DNA of 64,000 bases from Hypomyces perniciosus (lineage: Eukaryota > Ascomycota > Sordariomycetes > Hypocreales > Hypocreaceae). Within the stretch, counting starts at the first letter, position 1; each line of letters opens with the position of its first letter. The stretch spans positions 3,251,501 to 3,315,500 of the forward strand of contig SPDT01000006.1 in assembly GCA_008477525.1 (NCBI GenBank), in the 5' to 3' direction. The translations under genes and the position numbers were made by a program. The notes beneath the pieces were generated by a model that did no database searches, was not told where the DNA came from, and was given only the letters and a program-made list of their open reading frames with translations. Positions 12,628-22,801 of this stretch are shown one piece after another.

Positions 12628-15030
12628 ATGGCGGAACGTCAGAGGCGCATCAGGCTTCCCTCACTGCCAGCCGAGCGGCGTCCGCTTCTGAGTAGGCTGT
12701 ACACCGATCATGGCAACGATGGAGAGCAGGTCTACAGCTGTAGGACGAATCCTCATAGCCACCTGCCTGTGTACACCAACATCCACCGAATACGACGAGA
12801 TATCGTCAGTGTGGTGGAGGATTACTTGACGCTCGAGCAGCTCAGGGATGTCAAGATTAATGTGACTGTCATCCGGCCGCTAGTGGATAAGTTCTATGAG
12901 CTGGGCGATATTTCCATTAGTAAGGAAGGGCCTCTCTTTTTCTGTCTTACCACTGAGTTCATATGAAGGCTGACTGACGGTGTGTGTATAGTCTATTGCT
13001 TGCTTGTGAACCGGGCGCAGTTCTTGGACGAGGAGTCGCACTCCAGTAACCGCCAGAACGTCAACTGGACGCGTGCAACCCTATGCGAACTCATTGCGAC
13101 ACGCATCCTGCGGCGCTTCGGCGAGGATCACGATGGCGCAGAGGGACTCTTACTTCTCGCCCATATCCTCGTTGCCGGCTTCGAGCCTTTTCAGAATGCA
13201 CCTGCGCATATTCGCCAACAGGCGGAAAACAACACCTTTTGGTCATCGCACCGGACACTGCCCTCGCTCGAGGTCGCTATCCTGACAGAGAGCAAACACT
13301 TTCTGAGCTCGACTACGTGTCAGAGGGTCGTGTCTGCTATTTACGAGGGCCGTATCATATACACGCCGTCGACCTTTTGGGATATTATTCCTGATCATTA
13401 TAAGTTAAAGCCCATCTCACTATACGACCCGCGGGAGTCGCCGCTACTGAATCAGTACCGACTGATTGTCCCTCGCACGCGGACTATCCTCGAGTCTATC
13501 CAGTTTGCAATCTTGCTCGGCCTGTATGTGGCAGTCATGATCGCGAGGAGGAAGAACACGCTTACGGGTGTGGAGGCGGCATTTGCGATCTACGCTTTTG
13601 GATGGTGTTTGGATCAGTTTGCCACTATCTTGGCCCATGGATGGTGAGTTCCTTGGAAATCTGCGTGCAAGCTTGTCTGACAAAGGATGCACAGGAATGT
13701 ATACACGCAGAACTTGTGGTCCTTCCTCGATGTGGCATTCATAATCATATATGGGGTATATGGCATCCTGCGCCTCTGTGGATTCCGAGTTGATTCTCCG
13801 GGACTAGCGGAGCAAGCTTATGATGTCCTGGCGTTAGCTGCTCCCGTCCTGGTTCCTCGCTTGGCCTTCAATCTGCTGTCCGATAACTTAGTTTTCCTGT
13901 CGTTGCGATCCATGATGGCGGATTTCTTTCTGCTTACAGCACTCTCTGCTTGGTGCTTCTTTGGCTTCCTTCTGTCGCTCTCGTGGCTGGGAGAGGGAGC
14001 CCATCCTCTTGTGTAAGTTGAAGGAGGCTTTGGTTTGTGAGTCTATATACTGACATCTTTAGGACGATTTCCAAGTGGATGATATACATCTGGTTCGGAC
14101 TGGATGGCACTGGTATCCAGCGCTCGGTAAGCTATCGATGTCGACCCTCGTACTTCCACATCTGTGGCTATTAACACATGGCAGGTTGAATTCCACTGGC
14201 TCCTTGGACCTTGTGTCATGATAACATTTGCTTTCTTGGGCAACACTCTCTTCCTTACTATCCTCGTCTCTATGCTATCAAACACCTTCAGCAACATTTC
14301 ATCGAATGCCACCGCCGAGATTCACTTCCGACGAGCCGTCTTGACCCTTGAGGGTGTCAAGGCCGATGCTGTCTTCGCTTACCAACCCCCCTTCAACCTC
14401 CTAGCCGTCTTCCTTTTGCTGCCGTTGAAGTTTGTCGTCAGCCCGCGATGGTTTCACAAGATCCACGTTGCTACAGTTCGACTTGTCAACCTTCCTCTGC
14501 TCCTCGTCATCGCCGTGGCGGAGCGTCGTCTGCTCTGGCCGACGAATCGCATGGAAGGACAACTCAGCCCTCTGGCTCGGAAATGGTTCTGGCAGAGGTG
14601 GCAGCTCTCAGCGTACCAATACATCCGTGCCGTGTTTGACGTTCCGCCACCAGATGATGTTCACGACGACATCGCTGTAGATGATGATCTGACGCACCAT
14701 CTCATTCGACGACAGTACCAGAGTCAAGACGCGAGAGAACCACAGGGTACGAGAAAAGTCTCACGTCGGGACTCCATGTTCCCTGGTCTACCGCCCAAGC
14801 TGCGTGGTTCATTTACTGAGACCGGTGAGGATTATGAGGAGATGGCTAGTAGACTAGCGTCTATGGAGGAGGCAATGGCGCGAATGGAGAATTTACTCTC
14901 ACGGCTGGTGCAACCGACGGGCGATGAGACTGCAGATGACATAGCTGTCGACGATGATGTAGCCGTGGAAGATGACGAGGAGGAGGATGTGATGCGGGGG
15001 AGTAGCACATTGATTGAATCAAGGCGATAG
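12628..15030 (+). CDS. Vacuolar TRP-type cation channel, Yvc1-like
   Basis: Five exons: 12628-12919, 12992-13643, 13695-14012, 14063-14126 and 14185-15030, giving 723 aa. Yeast Yvc1/TRPY1 releases vacuolar Ca2+ on osmotic shock, and this protein has the fungal TRPY layout. A soluble N-terminal region (residues about 1-240, with IRRDIVSVVEDYLTLEQL) precedes a hydrophobic block of roughly six or seven segments from about 285 to 545. Among these are IQFAILLGLYVAVMIA and VMITFAFLGNTLFLTILVSM. The pore and inner-helix region falls at the exon 4/5 join. The cytosolic tail is acidic and ends near a short coiled coil (about 660-685). A DDIAVDDD motif occurs twice in the tail (603-610 and 693-700), and acidic clusters in this region are implicated in Ca2+ activation of yeast Yvc1. 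All splice phases close and introns are 50-72 nt. Confidence 0.93.
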
Positions 15031-15430
15031 ATTCATTATAGAGTCTTTGTTTAGAAGCCGAGGGTGAGTAACGTACTTGCATGGCCAATAAGTTGGCTTG
15101 GTGTTTTGGAGTCGGTTTTGCAGCTGGCAGATGGTTTTGCATTGCGATGAGTGTTGGAGAGTTTTGTTTCTTTAGGGCATAGTCAAGCAAGAATATACCC
15201 AATGTGAGTTTTCTGCTTCTCAACATCTGGTTTGACTTATTGCCATTGTTACTTCCTTTTGTTCAGTCTTGAATCACTGCCAACTGAGAGCTACATTTCT
15301 CCCAAAGCCCCAGGGGGGAAAACCCTCAGTCTATCAATCCTACACCCTGCAGAAACAAACCTGCCCAAAACCCCAACAAAATTATCTGCGTAAAGAAAAC
15401 CGAAAAGCGATCTACATCGCATCAACAGAA
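15031..15430. other. Intergenic, channel 3' end to small-protein leader
   Basis: About 400 bases with no gene beyond likely 3' and 5' UTR. The frame of the next gene is open upstream of its ATG from about 15269, but only with non-ATG codons. Confidence 0.5.
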
Positions 15431-15745
15431 ATGTGCGTCGTCACTTACTTCCGGCACAAAACCTGCGGCCACACCTGGGCTGTCATCACAGAGCCCTGCG
15501 GCCCCTGGATGGGCTTCTCAAACTGCAACAGCTTCGGCGGCGAGGAGGTCAAGAAGACGCCCAAGTTCTACAAGACGAAGAGCAGGCCGTGTCCGCGGTG
15601 CGACCTGGGAGGCGTGTATGATCGCCATGTGATGCGCGTGGTGGAGAAGATGGGATGGGGGATTCACTGGGGGATGGATCCGGATGGAGGGGACTGGGCT
15701 ATTGAGATACGGTTTGGAGAGACGAGGGGATGTGCGATTCTATGA
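15431..15745 (+). CDS. Small Cys-rich protein with C-terminal CAAX box
   Basis: Single exon, 104 aa, beginning MCVVTYFRHKTCGHTW at the first ATG in the frame. I do not recognise a named family, though short Cys-containing proteins of this style are common among fungal hypotheticals. Cysteines are at 2, 12, 23, 32, 54, 57 and 101. C12-G-H14 and C54-P-R-C57 could form a zinc site with C23/C32. The final four residues are CAIL, which fits the CAAX prenylation consensus; a terminal Leu favours geranylgeranylation. No signal peptide or membrane span is visible. The gene lies downstream of the channel gene in the same direction. Function is unknown. Confidence 0.65.
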   Translation: MCVVTYFRHKTCGHTWAVITEPCGPWMGFSNCNSFGGEEVKKTPKFYKTKSRPCPRCDLGGVYDRHVMRVVEKMGWGIHWGMDPDGGDWAIEIRFGETRGCAIL

Positions 15746-16100
15746 GGGAAAGGAGGCGTAGGGGTTGGGGAGGAGAGGCTTTGTCAAGTGGCTCTGGTTG
15801 TCTCTTGGTTGTCTGAATCAGCCATCTTGATATCACCGTTATATCTAACACCAACCACACACAACAACACATGATCACAGCAGCATCAACAACCGTAAAC
15901 CCTAATCTTTCCATTTATTTAATTCTTTTTAGCCTTTTTATTGAGTTGTAATTCAACTCTATGGGATATGGAGACGTAAACATTTTACACACAGTGCCAT
16001 CACGTGGCCCCACTCATCGTGGATTTCTCTCTTCTTTCACCCTCACTCAACGCAGATCATGAAGGCCTCACCATAAATCTCGTATCACATTACCGCCGCC
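15746..16100. other. Intergenic spacer before MTQ2
   Basis: About 355 bases without coding signal. CACGTG (E-box-like) occurs around 16000, and a pyrimidine-rich stretch leads into the MTQ2 ATG at 16101. Confidence 0.5.
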
Positions 16101-16886
16101 ATGCTCCCAACGCCAGACACTTCCCATGTCCCCTACGAGCGCGTCTACGAGCCCGCTGAAGACTCCTTCCTCCTCTTAGACACCCTCTCCTCCCCCTCTG
16201 AGACGGAATTCCTCCACAATGCCTTCTCCTCCACCTCCGCCTCCTCCGTCACTCCGGCCCCGGCGCCGCCTCTAGTGGTGGAGCTCGGCACCGGCTCCGG
16301 CGTCGTCCTCGCCTTCATCCACGCCCACGCCCGCACTCTGTTCGGCACAAAGAACGTCCTCACGGCCGGCGTCGACATGAACGCCTTCGCCTGCCGCGCC
16401 ACCGTCACCACCGTGGCAAAAGCCCAGGCGGAGAACCCAGCCACGCATGGCCTGTATCTAGGCTCTTGTATGGGTGATTTGGCAACGCCCTGGAGGAAGC
16501 ACGCTATCGATGTGCTGATCTTTAATCCGCCCTACGTGCCTACGTCGGAGATGCCGTCACGGCCGGAGACGTTTAGGGATGATGTGGAGAAGCCGACTTT
16601 TGATGAGGATTCCTACTTGCTCTCGCTGTCCTATGCGGGTGGGAGGGATGGGATGGAGACGACAGATAGGCTGATTCAGTCCTTGCCTGAGATCCTATCC
16701 CCGAGGGGGTGTGCTTATATCCTCCTCTGTGCGCAGAATAAGCCGGAGGAGGTAAAGAGTCGGATACAGGCCTTTGGCTCGGAGTGGAGAGCCCAAACGG
16801 TTGGATCGAGTGGGAAGACGGCTGGGTGGGAGAAATTGCAAATTGTGAGGATATGGCGAGAATCCGAGATTTTAGTTGCAAGGTAG
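16101..16886 (+). CDS. mtq2: eRF1 glutamine methyltransferase catalytic subunit (MTQ2/HemK2)
   Basis: Single exon, 261 aa. Mtq2/N6AMT1, with its partner Trm112, methylates the Gln of the GGQ motif of translation release factor eRF1. The N-terminus has VYEPAEDSFLLLDTL, a hallmark of this family. SAM-binding motif I is ELGTGSG (61-67). The substrate-amide motif NPPYVPT begins at N142, and an acidic residue of the SAM pocket lies in GVDMNAFA. Length matches the family apart from a Ser/Thr/Pro-rich insert before motif I. The gene converges on SmD1, with the stops about 280 bp apart. Identification is strong; the methylation target is inferred from orthologues. Confidence 0.93.
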   Translation: MLPTPDTSHVPYERVYEPAEDSFLLLDTLSSPSETEFLHNAFSSTSASSVTPAPAPPLVVELGTGSGVVLAFIHAHARTLFGTKNVLTAGVDMNAFACRATVTTVAKAQAENPATHGLYLGSCMGDLATPWRKHAIDVLIFNPPYVPTSEMPSRPETFRDDVEKPTFDEDSYLLSLSYAGGRDGMETTDRLIQSLPEILSPRGCAYILLCAQNKPEEVKSRIQAFGSEWRAQTVGSSGKTAGWEKLQIVRIWRESEILVAR

Positions 16887-17169
16887 CAGTCAGTCACGGA
16901 CTCAACATGAGAAAAAAAAAACACATATGGCAGGCGAATCCAGTTGAGTGCGGTGATGGTACGAGGATCATTGTATTCGGATATCTTTTCCCAAATCAGA
17001 GTGGTTCCTCCCATCCGCCGAAGAGTCGTACAATTTTTTTTATGTGGCAAAAACATCCAAAACGCCGTTTCCATCGCATATGCGAGATCGCGATCATGCC
17101 TCCTTGTTCGCCTCATGACTCTACTGATTCTTCCTCCTAGAAGCACCCGCTGGACTCTCATGTTACACC

Positions 17170-17718
17170 CTAACCTCGTCCACGTCCACGGCCGCGGCCA
17201 CGACCTCCTCTGCCGCCTCTTCCACGGCCACCACGGCCTCCTCGGTCGGTCTCCTTCCGTGCTTTGTTCTTGGGCTTGGGTGCGTCGTCGATTAATAGCG
17301 TGTCGAGGGGTAGCGAGTCAGGAAGGATGAAGTATCGGATTGTTGAGCCGCGGATGTTCATGCTATCGAGGGAGATGGGGTCCTGGCCCCTGGGCGTCAT
17401 CTTGACATTGCGGAGAGCAGTGTTCATTTGAGGGGAGACGGAGGAGATGGTGCCGTGAACGATGGTGCCTGACGCGGGGTTAACTGCGGATCTTCACTTT
17501 TTTCGTCGAGAAATTGCGCAAGTCTGAGGCTTCCAGGAAGCAGGGTTCAGATGCGATCGTACCATTTTTCAGTTCAATGGTCACCGTCTCGTTCATGCAT
17601 TTCATCAAGAATCTGGTAGCACGTAGTTAGCCCACAAGCTCGAGCTTGAACAGAGGCAGCAGCCCAGCACAATTCGTGCGTACTGCACCTGTGACAGAGC
17701 TTACCTGACGAGCTTCAT
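17170..17718 (-). CDS. smd1: Small nuclear ribonucleoprotein Sm D1
   Basis: Three exons on the minus strand: 17718-17705 (14 nt, MKLVR), 17612-17563 and 17468-17170, giving 120 aa. SmD1 is one of the seven Sm-ring proteins on spliceosomal snRNAs. The Sm1 motif is in exon 2 and early exon 3 ([19 protein letters not shown], then VHGTI). The Sm2 motif follows ([20 protein letters not shown]). The tail is a long RG/RGG array, the usual target of arginine methylation and SMN-type assembly factors. The 3' splice site of intron 2 is set by the family sequence NGT-x-VHGTI; an upstream alternative CAG would insert five residues. It is divergent from cullin-3, with about 620 bp between the ATGs. Confidence 0.95.
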
Positions 17719-18339
17719 CGTGGCAGTTGCAGCCTATGGCCAAGTCTGTTGTTGGCTGTGAAAGATTCCCGCGCGCGCGTTGCTTCGTCGTCTATCGTAA
17801 GGCTGGGCCAGATGCCTCCAAATTGTCGGTCGGAAAAAAGAGGCTAAGCTTGCGAGCTGTCGGTAAACACGTGACCACGGAGGTGGGATGTGTCACTCAC
17901 GTGAGGCGCTTGCCACCACCGCATAAATATCGGGTGAATGTTGTTTCCAACTTTTGCGGAAAGTTGCCAGCTCTTATCGATAAGCACCCATGTCTCACTG
18001 TCTCGGGAGGAACCCCGGTCGGCGCGGAGTTACTTACCAACTGTCAACCCTGGGCAATTTGTACTCCCTCACCTGTCGGTAAACTGCCCGCCTTGCCTAT
18101 CTTTCTTCCAACCTCTCGAGAGGATGCTTGGACTACGAATGCACCATACTGTCTTTTCACCGAAATTATAACCTTGTTTTGACGTTGTTCCTGTACGACA
18201 CGTTGAAGCCTGTCGAGCAACACCTCATACTGCGACCCCACTATCTGTGCAACGGCTCTGGACATTCGAGCCCCCCTTCCTCGACCAAACCTCCACGATT
18301 GTTTGGTGAACGACGCAAACGCTAGAAAGACGAGGAATC
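17719..18339. promoter_or_regulatory. Divergent promoter of SmD1 and cullin-3
   Basis: About 620 bp between two outward-facing start codons, with no protein-like ORF. It holds an exact repeat of TGTCGGTAAAC at 17858-17868 and 18074-18084. The first copy is followed by ACACGTGAC and so overlaps a CACGTG E-box. The GTAAAC core resembles forkhead sites. Another CACGTGA lies near 17900. These are pattern matches only. Confidence 0.45.
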
Positions 18340-21162
18340 ATGATTTCGGGGCGAGGGGGAGCGGGGGCTAGAGGCCGCATCCGTCCGCCTCGACGTATAG
18401 TGCGTGTAAGTTGAGCAACAATTCACCCTCAGGCACCCCTCCATGCATGCATCTCTTCCATGGATTTCCTCGACACCCAAGTGTTGCTTTGATCGCGCTT
18501 TTCATCCCCCTTCGGCCAAGACACAAGCAAGATGGGTTCCAACGTGAGCACACGGAAGCGATCACACCCATGCACGCAAGACAGCGACGCGTCCTCTCAA
18601 CCTCCGCAAACTCCAAAGAAACACAGGATGGTGCCCCTCGCTGACTTACGTTCTCCCCAGCCAAACGGACCCGGTGAAGGAGCGGATTTTGAAGCCTGCT
18701 GGAATATGATCAAGGAGGCTCTTCGCGACATTCACAACAAAAGCTGCGGTCGTCTTTCGTTCGAAGAGCTATATCGAGCGGCATACAAGATTGTTCTGAA
18801 GAAGAAGGGCGAAGTGCTGTATGAAAAAGTCAAGGAATTTGAGGAGCAGTGGTTCGCTGAGCATGTCATCCCAAAAATCGAGGTCTTGGTGACCAAGAAT
18901 CTGATAAATATTGGGATGGACAAGACCACCTCTACATCTGTGAATGAGAGAAGGCAAACCGGCGAGAAGTTTCTCAAAGGCCTGAAGGACACGTGGGAAG
19001 ACCACAACATGTCCATGAACATGACAGCCGACATCCTCATGTACTTGGATCGAGGTTACACGCAGCAGGAACCCCGTCGAGTCCCCATCTTCGCAACGAC
19101 TATCGCACTCTTCCGAGACCACATCTTGCGCTCCTGTCTCAACGCCAATTCAGAGAGTCTGATTGTCGACATCCTCGTCTCCGTGGTTCTGGACCAGATC
19201 GATATGGAGCGAAGAGGCGATGTCATTGACAGAAACCTCATCCGCAGCTGTACCCGAATGTTGAGCTGTCTCTACGAGACTGAGGATGAGACGGAGAGTA
19301 GCAAGCTGTATCTCACCATCTTTGAGCCTCGATTCTTGAGTAACAGTGAAACATTCTATTCACGAGAATGCGAGAGGCTGCTACGAGAGTCTGACGCCAG
19401 CACATGGCTGCGACACACTGAATCTCGGCTGGCAGAAGAGGAAGGCCGATGCGGGACGACAATTGAGCAGGAAACACTGCCAAGAGTCGCAGATGTGATA
19501 GAAAAGAAGCTTATTCTTGGTCACCTTGATGACTTCCTTGCTATGGAGGGGAGCGGATTGAGATGGATGATCGACAATGACAGAGTGGACGACTTGAGCA
19601 TCCTCTACAAACTGATCTCACGAGTAGACGAGGAGAAGAAGGCACTGCGTCAGATTTTACAAAAGAGAGTCGTCGAACTTGGCCTCGAAATCGAGAATGT
19701 GTTGAAGAATACGGATTTCTCAACTGCTCAGGGCGAAGGCGAGGATGGGGCCGAAGGGGAGAAGACCAAGACGTTGAACCCGCAAGCACAGCAGACGGCG
19801 GCGGCAATAAAATGGGTTGACGACGTACTTCGGCTAAAGGATAAGTTCGACATTATGTTGAGGGCGTGTTTCGAAAACGACTTGATTATTCAGGGCGCAT
19901 TGTCCAAGAGTTTCTCAGACTTCATCAACTTGTTTAACCGGAGCTCAGAGTATGTTTCCCTCTTTATCGACGACAGTTTCAAGAGAGGCATCAGGGGCAA
20001 AACCGAGGCGGAAGTGGATGCTATCGTCGAGAAAGCCATCGTCGTGATCCGATATCTGCAGGACAAGGATATGTTCCAAACATACTATCAACGCCATCTT
20101 GCGCGGCGCCTACTCCATGCAAAGTCGGAAAGCCACGATGTCGAGAAACAACTCATTTCGCGAATGAAACAGGAGATGGGCCAACAATTTACACTCAAGT
20201 TCGAAGGCATGTTCCGGGATCTTGGCATCTCTGAAGACCTTACGTCGACATACCGGGAGCACATTAGGAACGTGGGCGACGGCAGTCAGGCGATTGATCT
20301 CATGGTCAATGTGCTTTCGGCCAATTATTGGCCACAGGAAATCATGGGCCGATCGGCTCAGATCGGCGAGGGATCGCGTGTGAGTTGCGACTATCCACAT
20401 GAGGTGAAACGACTGCAAGCAAGTTTCGAGCAATTCTACCTGGCCAGCCGAAACGGCCGCAAACTTACTTGGCTCGGCGCGACGGGCAGTGCGGATGTCA
20501 AATGCACATTCCCTGCTATTGAAGGGAAGTCTGGTCCGCTAGCTCGCGAACGACGTTACGAGATTAACGTGTCCACATTTGGCATGGTTGTGCTGATGCT
20601 CTTTAATGATCTGGGCAATGATGAGAGCCTCTCATTCGAGGAGATTCAAGCGAAGACCAGCATTCCAACGCAGGATCTCATGCGGACACTCACGGCCATT
20701 GCTGTCGCACCAAAGTCCCGAGTCTTGGCGAAGGACCCCCCAACGAAGGCCGTCAAACCAGGGGACAAGTTTTCTTTTAATGCCTCTTTCCAGAGCAAGA
20801 CAGTTAGAATCAAGGCGCCGATTATCAACGCGGTATCGAAGGTGGAAGATAAGGAAGAGAGGAAGTCGACTGAGGCGAAGAACAACCAGGCTCGGGCTCA
20901 CATTGTGGATGCAGCCATAGTGAGAATCATGAAGTAAGCTGGAACAGTGCAGAGTGAAATGTGCAAATCGCTAACAGCAGACAGGTCCCGCAAGGAACTC
21001 AGCCACTCGCAGCTCGTCAGCGAAGTCTTGACCCAGCTGGTAGGCCGCTTCAAACCCGAAGTGTCCCTCATCAAGAAGCGGATCGAGGACCTCATCGCCC
21101 GGGAATACCTAGAGCGTCCAGACGAGGACGGTGCTCCATCGATCTATCGTTACGTTGCTTGA
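18340..21162 (+). CDS. cul3: Cullin-3, scaffold of BTB-type ubiquitin ligases
   Basis: Three exons: 18340-18405, 18661-20933 and 20985-21162, giving 838 aa. CUL3 binds BTB adaptors through its N-terminal cullin repeats and Rbx1 through its C-terminal cullin homology domain. CUL3-type signatures are the start of repeat 1 (LSFEELYRAAYKIVLKKKGE), the middle YQRHLARRLL, and the winged-helix end IKKRIEDLIAREYL...YRYVA. The NEDD8 acceptor is K780 in VRIMK-SRK; its codon is split by intron 2 (AA|G). I chose the 22-residue first exon (start MISGRGGAGARGRIRPPRR, then GTAAGT) because the acceptor at 18660 has a good branch site and tract, and the join gives RPNGPG. The alternative, an unspliced start at ATG 18532, would replace it with 43 unrelated residues. 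Confidence 0.93.
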
Positions 21163-21818
21163 TCGAGAAGTTGTTTGAATTTTGGGGGAAAGGAGCATCT
21201 TACGAATCACGAGTATCAGGAATTTTCAACGTGGCATGGCGTCCAGAGCATGAGAGATGATTTTAATGGGCATATGAAGGAACTTGCGTCCGCAGAGAGG
21301 CATAGCTTGGATGTTACCGGAGGAGAATCGGAGACATCATTCAGGCGGATTGTATTGTAGAGCTACGGTAGATGACAATTAACGTATCATGGAAGACATC
21401 AAGGAAGGACATTATCAAACAAATACGTAAAAAAAAGTCTAGTACACTGTAATCAATATCAAGACCGCCAAGGCCATGCAGTTTGCAGAGCGTGGTCGGA
21501 GTCTGAATAATTAATTCATAGGGGAAACCCTCCGTATGACTCTGTTAATTGAACCGCCCACTGTATCGGGTCCATAAACTCGCATACTTCAGGGGATAGC
21601 CAAGACAAGCTGAGTTACTCGCTGAATTACTCCGAGGCTGTACCGTCCCACTATGCCCGGAGAGCCGTCGGCGACCGAGCTGCTACTGATTCTCAATCAA
21701 CTCTTCACCATTGGATCGATATATACACCGAGTATATAGTCCTAGACACTCGCTACAATCCCCTGCTCTTGGAGTATTCGTTGGGCAATAAAGGTCATTG
21801 GCACAGCGTTTCTGCACC
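21163..21818. other. Intergenic, cullin-3 3' region and FAHD1 promoter
   Basis: About 650 bases with no gene. A TATATA box at 21720-21725 stands 94 bp before the next ATG. The rest is presumably the cullin-3 3' UTR and spacer. Confidence 0.5.
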
Positions 21819-22680
21819 ATGTTTGCTCTAAGACGGTCAATGGCCACTGTGGCCTCACAAGCCTCTGCGCTGAAGCAGGCCGGCAAAGTTATCTGCATTG
21901 GCCGCAACTATGCGTAAGTCAAATGAAAAATTGAGACTAGGAATAATGATAGGAATTGCTGTTAACAACGGGTAGGGACCACATTGCTGAGCTGCAAAAC
22001 GCGAAGCCCAAGAAGCCCTTCTTCTTCCTTAAGCCGCCTTCATCAATCGTCTTGCCAGGCGAGGGGCCATGTCTTCGGCCAAAGGGCGTGGATATGCATT
22101 TCGAAGTTGAGCTGGCGCTCGTTATTGGCAAGGTGGTGAGCAATTTGCATCCCGAGGATCAGCAGGGTGCATTGGATGCCATCAAGGGTATGTCGAACCT
22201 AAGCTCGTCTTTGAGTGAACGATTATTGACTGAACGGGAAATAAACACACAGCCTACGCCATTGCCATCGACATGACAGCCCGCAACGTGCAAAACGAGG
22301 CTAAGAAAAAGGGTCTCCCCTGGGACATCGCAAAGGGCTTCGACACCTTCCTGCCTATGAGCAGCGTGATTCCCAAGGCTGCCATTGCGGACCCGCACGA
22401 CGTGGAGCTGTTCCTCGAGGTCAACGGGCAGACGAAACAGCAGGGCTCCACGGGCCTGATGATTTACCGGATCCCCCGCATCATGAGCGACATCTCGAGG
22501 GTGATGACGCTGAATCCGGGCGACATTGTGCTGACGGGAACGCCGGCGGGTGTGGGGCCGGTTGTTCCTGGGGATGTGATGCGCGCGGGCGTCAAGGTTG
22601 GGGGAAAGGAGCTGGAGGAGGGGAGGATTGAGGTTCCGGTTGAGGAGTCGCCGTCGGCGTATGAGTTTTCTGAGACGTAG
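21819..22680 (+). CDS. Fumarylacetoacetate hydrolase family protein, FAHD1-like
   Basis: Three exons: 21819-21913, 21976-22187 and 22253-22680, giving 244 aa. FAHD1 proteins are mitochondrial acylpyruvate hydrolases/oxaloacetate decarboxylases. The N-terminus MFALRRSMATVASQ looks like a short mitochondrial presequence. The fold begins with KVICIGRNYADHIAEL. Metal ligands are expected from the Glu pair in DMHFEVELALVIG and the Asp in AIAIDMTARNVQ. The conserved KGFDTFLPMSSVIP and LTGTPAGVGPV segments are present. Both splice joins fall inside conserved sequence (NYA-DHIAE and IKG-AYAIAID), which supports them. Its stop is only 122 bp from the stop of the convergent dioxygenase gene. Exact substrate is not readable from sequence. 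Confidence 0.93.
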
Positions 22681-22801
22681 ACGGTCATGATATCACATCG
22701 CATGGTTCACTCATATAGACTGGTGCTTCATACATGATACATACAGGCTCATGTTACAGTCTCATTATCTCTTTTCTCTCTTCACATCAAGTACACGCAC
22801 A

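Noticed and set aside
18532..18660. Unspliced N-terminus of cullin-3 from ATG 18532
   Set aside because: The 43 residues do not look like a cullin start. A donor at 18406, a branch site and an acceptor at 18660 instead join a family-like R/G/P-rich first exon.
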